DNA of 64,000 bases, taken from contig NZ_CP160631.1 of NCBI RefSeq assembly GCF_040783975.1, forward strand, positions 3,838,606-3,902,605. Direction: 5' to 3'. The notes under the pieces are model-generated. The model was not told the DNA's origin and did not search any database. It was given only the letters and a program-made list of their open reading frames with translations. Positions 63,435 through 64,000 of this stretch are shown here, piece by piece; positions within the stretch are counted from its first letter, which is position 1; the number at the start of each line of letters is the position of its first letter. The position numbers and the translations under genes were made by a program. The DNA comes from Pantoea sp. Ep11b (GTDB taxonomy: Bacteria; Pseudomonadota; Gammaproteobacteria; Enterobacterales; Enterobacteriaceae).

Positions 63435-63464
63435 GAAAAAAGCCCTTCGCATGTGCGAAGGGCT
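63435..63464 (-). terminator. Terminator of the rRNA operon
   Basis: On the minus strand AGCCCTTCGCA and TGCGAAGGGCT (63441-63464) form an 11-bp stem with a 2-base centre, followed by TTTTT. It lies 12 bases after the last 5S gene. Confidence 0.9.
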
Positions 63465-63476
63465 CTCTCTTATTTG

Positions 63477-63596
63477 ATGCCTGGCAGTTCCCTACTCTCG
63501 CATGGGGAGACCCCACACTACCATCGGCGCTACGGCGTTTCACTTCTGAGTTCGGCATGGGGTCAGGTGGGACCACCGCGCTACAGCCGCCAGGCA
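63477..63596 (-). rRNA. rrfF: 5S ribosomal RNA, distal copy
   Basis: 120 bases on the minus strand beginning TGCCTGGCGGCTGTAGCGCG and ending ..GGAACTGCCAGGCAT, the complete gene. It differs from the upstream copy at position 13 (G here, U there) and position 87 (U here, C there). Confidence 0.97.
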
Positions 63597-63628
63597 AATT
63601 CTTTTATTTACCGAACTCGTGTCTTAAC

Positions 63629-63704
63629 TGGTGCTGATACCCAGAGTCGAACTGGGGACCTCACCCTTACCAAGGGTGCGCTCTACCAACTGAGCCATAT
63701 CAGC
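63629..63704 (-). tRNA. thrV: tRNA-Thr (GGT)
   Basis: A 76-base tRNA on the minus strand beginning GCTGATATGGCTCAGTTGG with encoded CCA; the anticodon loop CCTTGGTAAGG gives GGT. It lies between two 5S genes, the arrangement of E. coli rrnD. Confidence 0.97.
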
Positions 63705-63716
63705 ACACTAAATTTG

Positions 63717-63836
63717 ATGCCTGGCAGTTCCCTACTCTCGCATGGGGAGGCCCCACACTACCATCGGCGCTACGGCGTTTCACTTCTGAGTTCGGCATGG
63801 GGTCAGGTGGGACCACCGCGCTAAAGCCGCCAGGCA
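63717..63836 (-). rRNA. rrfD: 5S ribosomal RNA, proximal copy
   Basis: 120 bases on the minus strand, complete, beginning TGCCTGGCGGCTTTAGCGCG. It is preceded by the 23S-5S spacer that carries the ERIC-like element; the 23S gene itself lies beyond the window. Confidence 0.97.
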
Positions 63837-64000
63837 AATTCTTTGTGCACGAAACGAATCTTTCACGTCATGACCGCGTTGCATCGCTCAGCCACACCGG
63901 TCACATACGTCAGTATGCTCCCGCTGATGTCTTTGCTCTGCGCCTTGTCACGCCGCAAAATCTTTCGTTTCCGCAAATTCTTATCCGGAAAACAATGCTG
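63837..64000 (-). repeat. 23S-5S spacer with an ERIC-like element
   Basis: The 164 bases to the window end are rRNA spacer. Positions 63844-63972 (129 bp) form an imperfect inverted repeat with GAAACGAA at each end (63851-63858, and inverted at 63964-63971). The minus-strand core GGGAGCATACTGAC-GTATGTGACCGG resembles the ERIC core (..CAGGAGCTTACATAAGTAAGTGACTGG..) and is followed by GGCTGAGCGATGCAACGC like ERIC. The unit is bounded by direct repeats GCAAATTCTT at 63834-63843 and 63973-63982. Confidence 0.7.

Noticed and set aside
63411..63824. A 137-codon frame over the 5S/tRNA-Thr region
   Set aside because: It crosses two 5S rRNA genes and a tRNA; no protein is expected there.
63837..64000. 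3' end of 23S rRNA
   Set aside because: I saw none of the conserved 23S tail (GGCTTAACC type); the segment is spacer and the 23S gene begins beyond the window.

Overview
The window is conserved chromosomal backbone of a gammaproteobacterium of the order Enterobacterales. Long blocks keep Escherichia coli gene order (purA-nsrR-rnr-rlmB, nnr-tsaE-amiB-mutL-miaA-hfq-hflX-hflK-hflC, aaeXAB-tldD-yhdP-rng-maf-mreDCB-csrD, accBC-yhdT-panF-prmA-dusB-fis), and Fis seems to differ from the E. coli protein by one residue. Differences such as msrPQ-aroQ beside accBC, three YhcN paralogs, an extra aldehyde dehydrogenase and a mscM-mdh junction suggest Erwiniaceae (Pantoea/Erwinia-like); that family-level guess is inference.

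Layout. 1-3.0 kb: the end of a chemotaxis receptor, bsmA and aidB. 3.1-8.4 kb (minus strand): rlmB, rnr, nsrR and purA. 8.6-19.6 kb (minus): the hfl/hfq/miaA/mutL/amiB/tsaE/nnr super-operon, with an ERIC repeat between hflX and hflK. 19.6-21.4 kb: queG, a gene-free block with DnaA boxes and an IHF site (datA-like), and three tRNA-Gly genes. 21.5-27.6 kb: orn, rsgA, psd and mscM. 27.7-29.5 kb: mdh and argR, divergent. 30.0-31.0 kb: three tandem YhcN-family genes. 31.0-37.2 kb: a barstar-like protein, an aldehyde dehydrogenase and the aaeXAB/aaeR aromatic-acid efflux module. 37.4-49.9 kb (minus): tldD, yhdP, rng, maf, mreDCB and csrD. 50.1-58.6 kb (plus): msrPQ, aroQ, accBC, yhdT, panF, prmA, a frameshifted dusB, and fis. 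59.1-63.3 kb: a four-gene amino-acid ABC transporter behind a sigma54-type promoter. 63.5-64.0 kb (minus): the distal end of an rRNA operon, 5S - tRNA-Thr - 5S, with an ERIC-like insertion in the 23S-5S spacer.

Functionally the window is housekeeping: RNA processing and modification (rnr, rlmB, hfq, miaA, orn, rsgA, queG, tsaE, dusB, rng), envelope and shape (amiB, mreBCD, yhdP, psd, mscM), DNA repair (mutL), metabolite repair (nnr), fatty-acid initiation (accBC) and nutrient transport. I saw no CRISPR array, prophage, transposase, toxin-antitoxin pair or secretion locus, and no clearly new multi-gene system. The most rewarding observations are non-coding or structural: the datA-like locus, the ERIC-like insertion in the rRNA spacer bounded by 10-bp direct repeats, the NtrC/sigma54 control region, the dusB frameshift, and a shortened iron-sulfur cysteine loop in NsrR. 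All comparisons with other species are from memory, without alignment.
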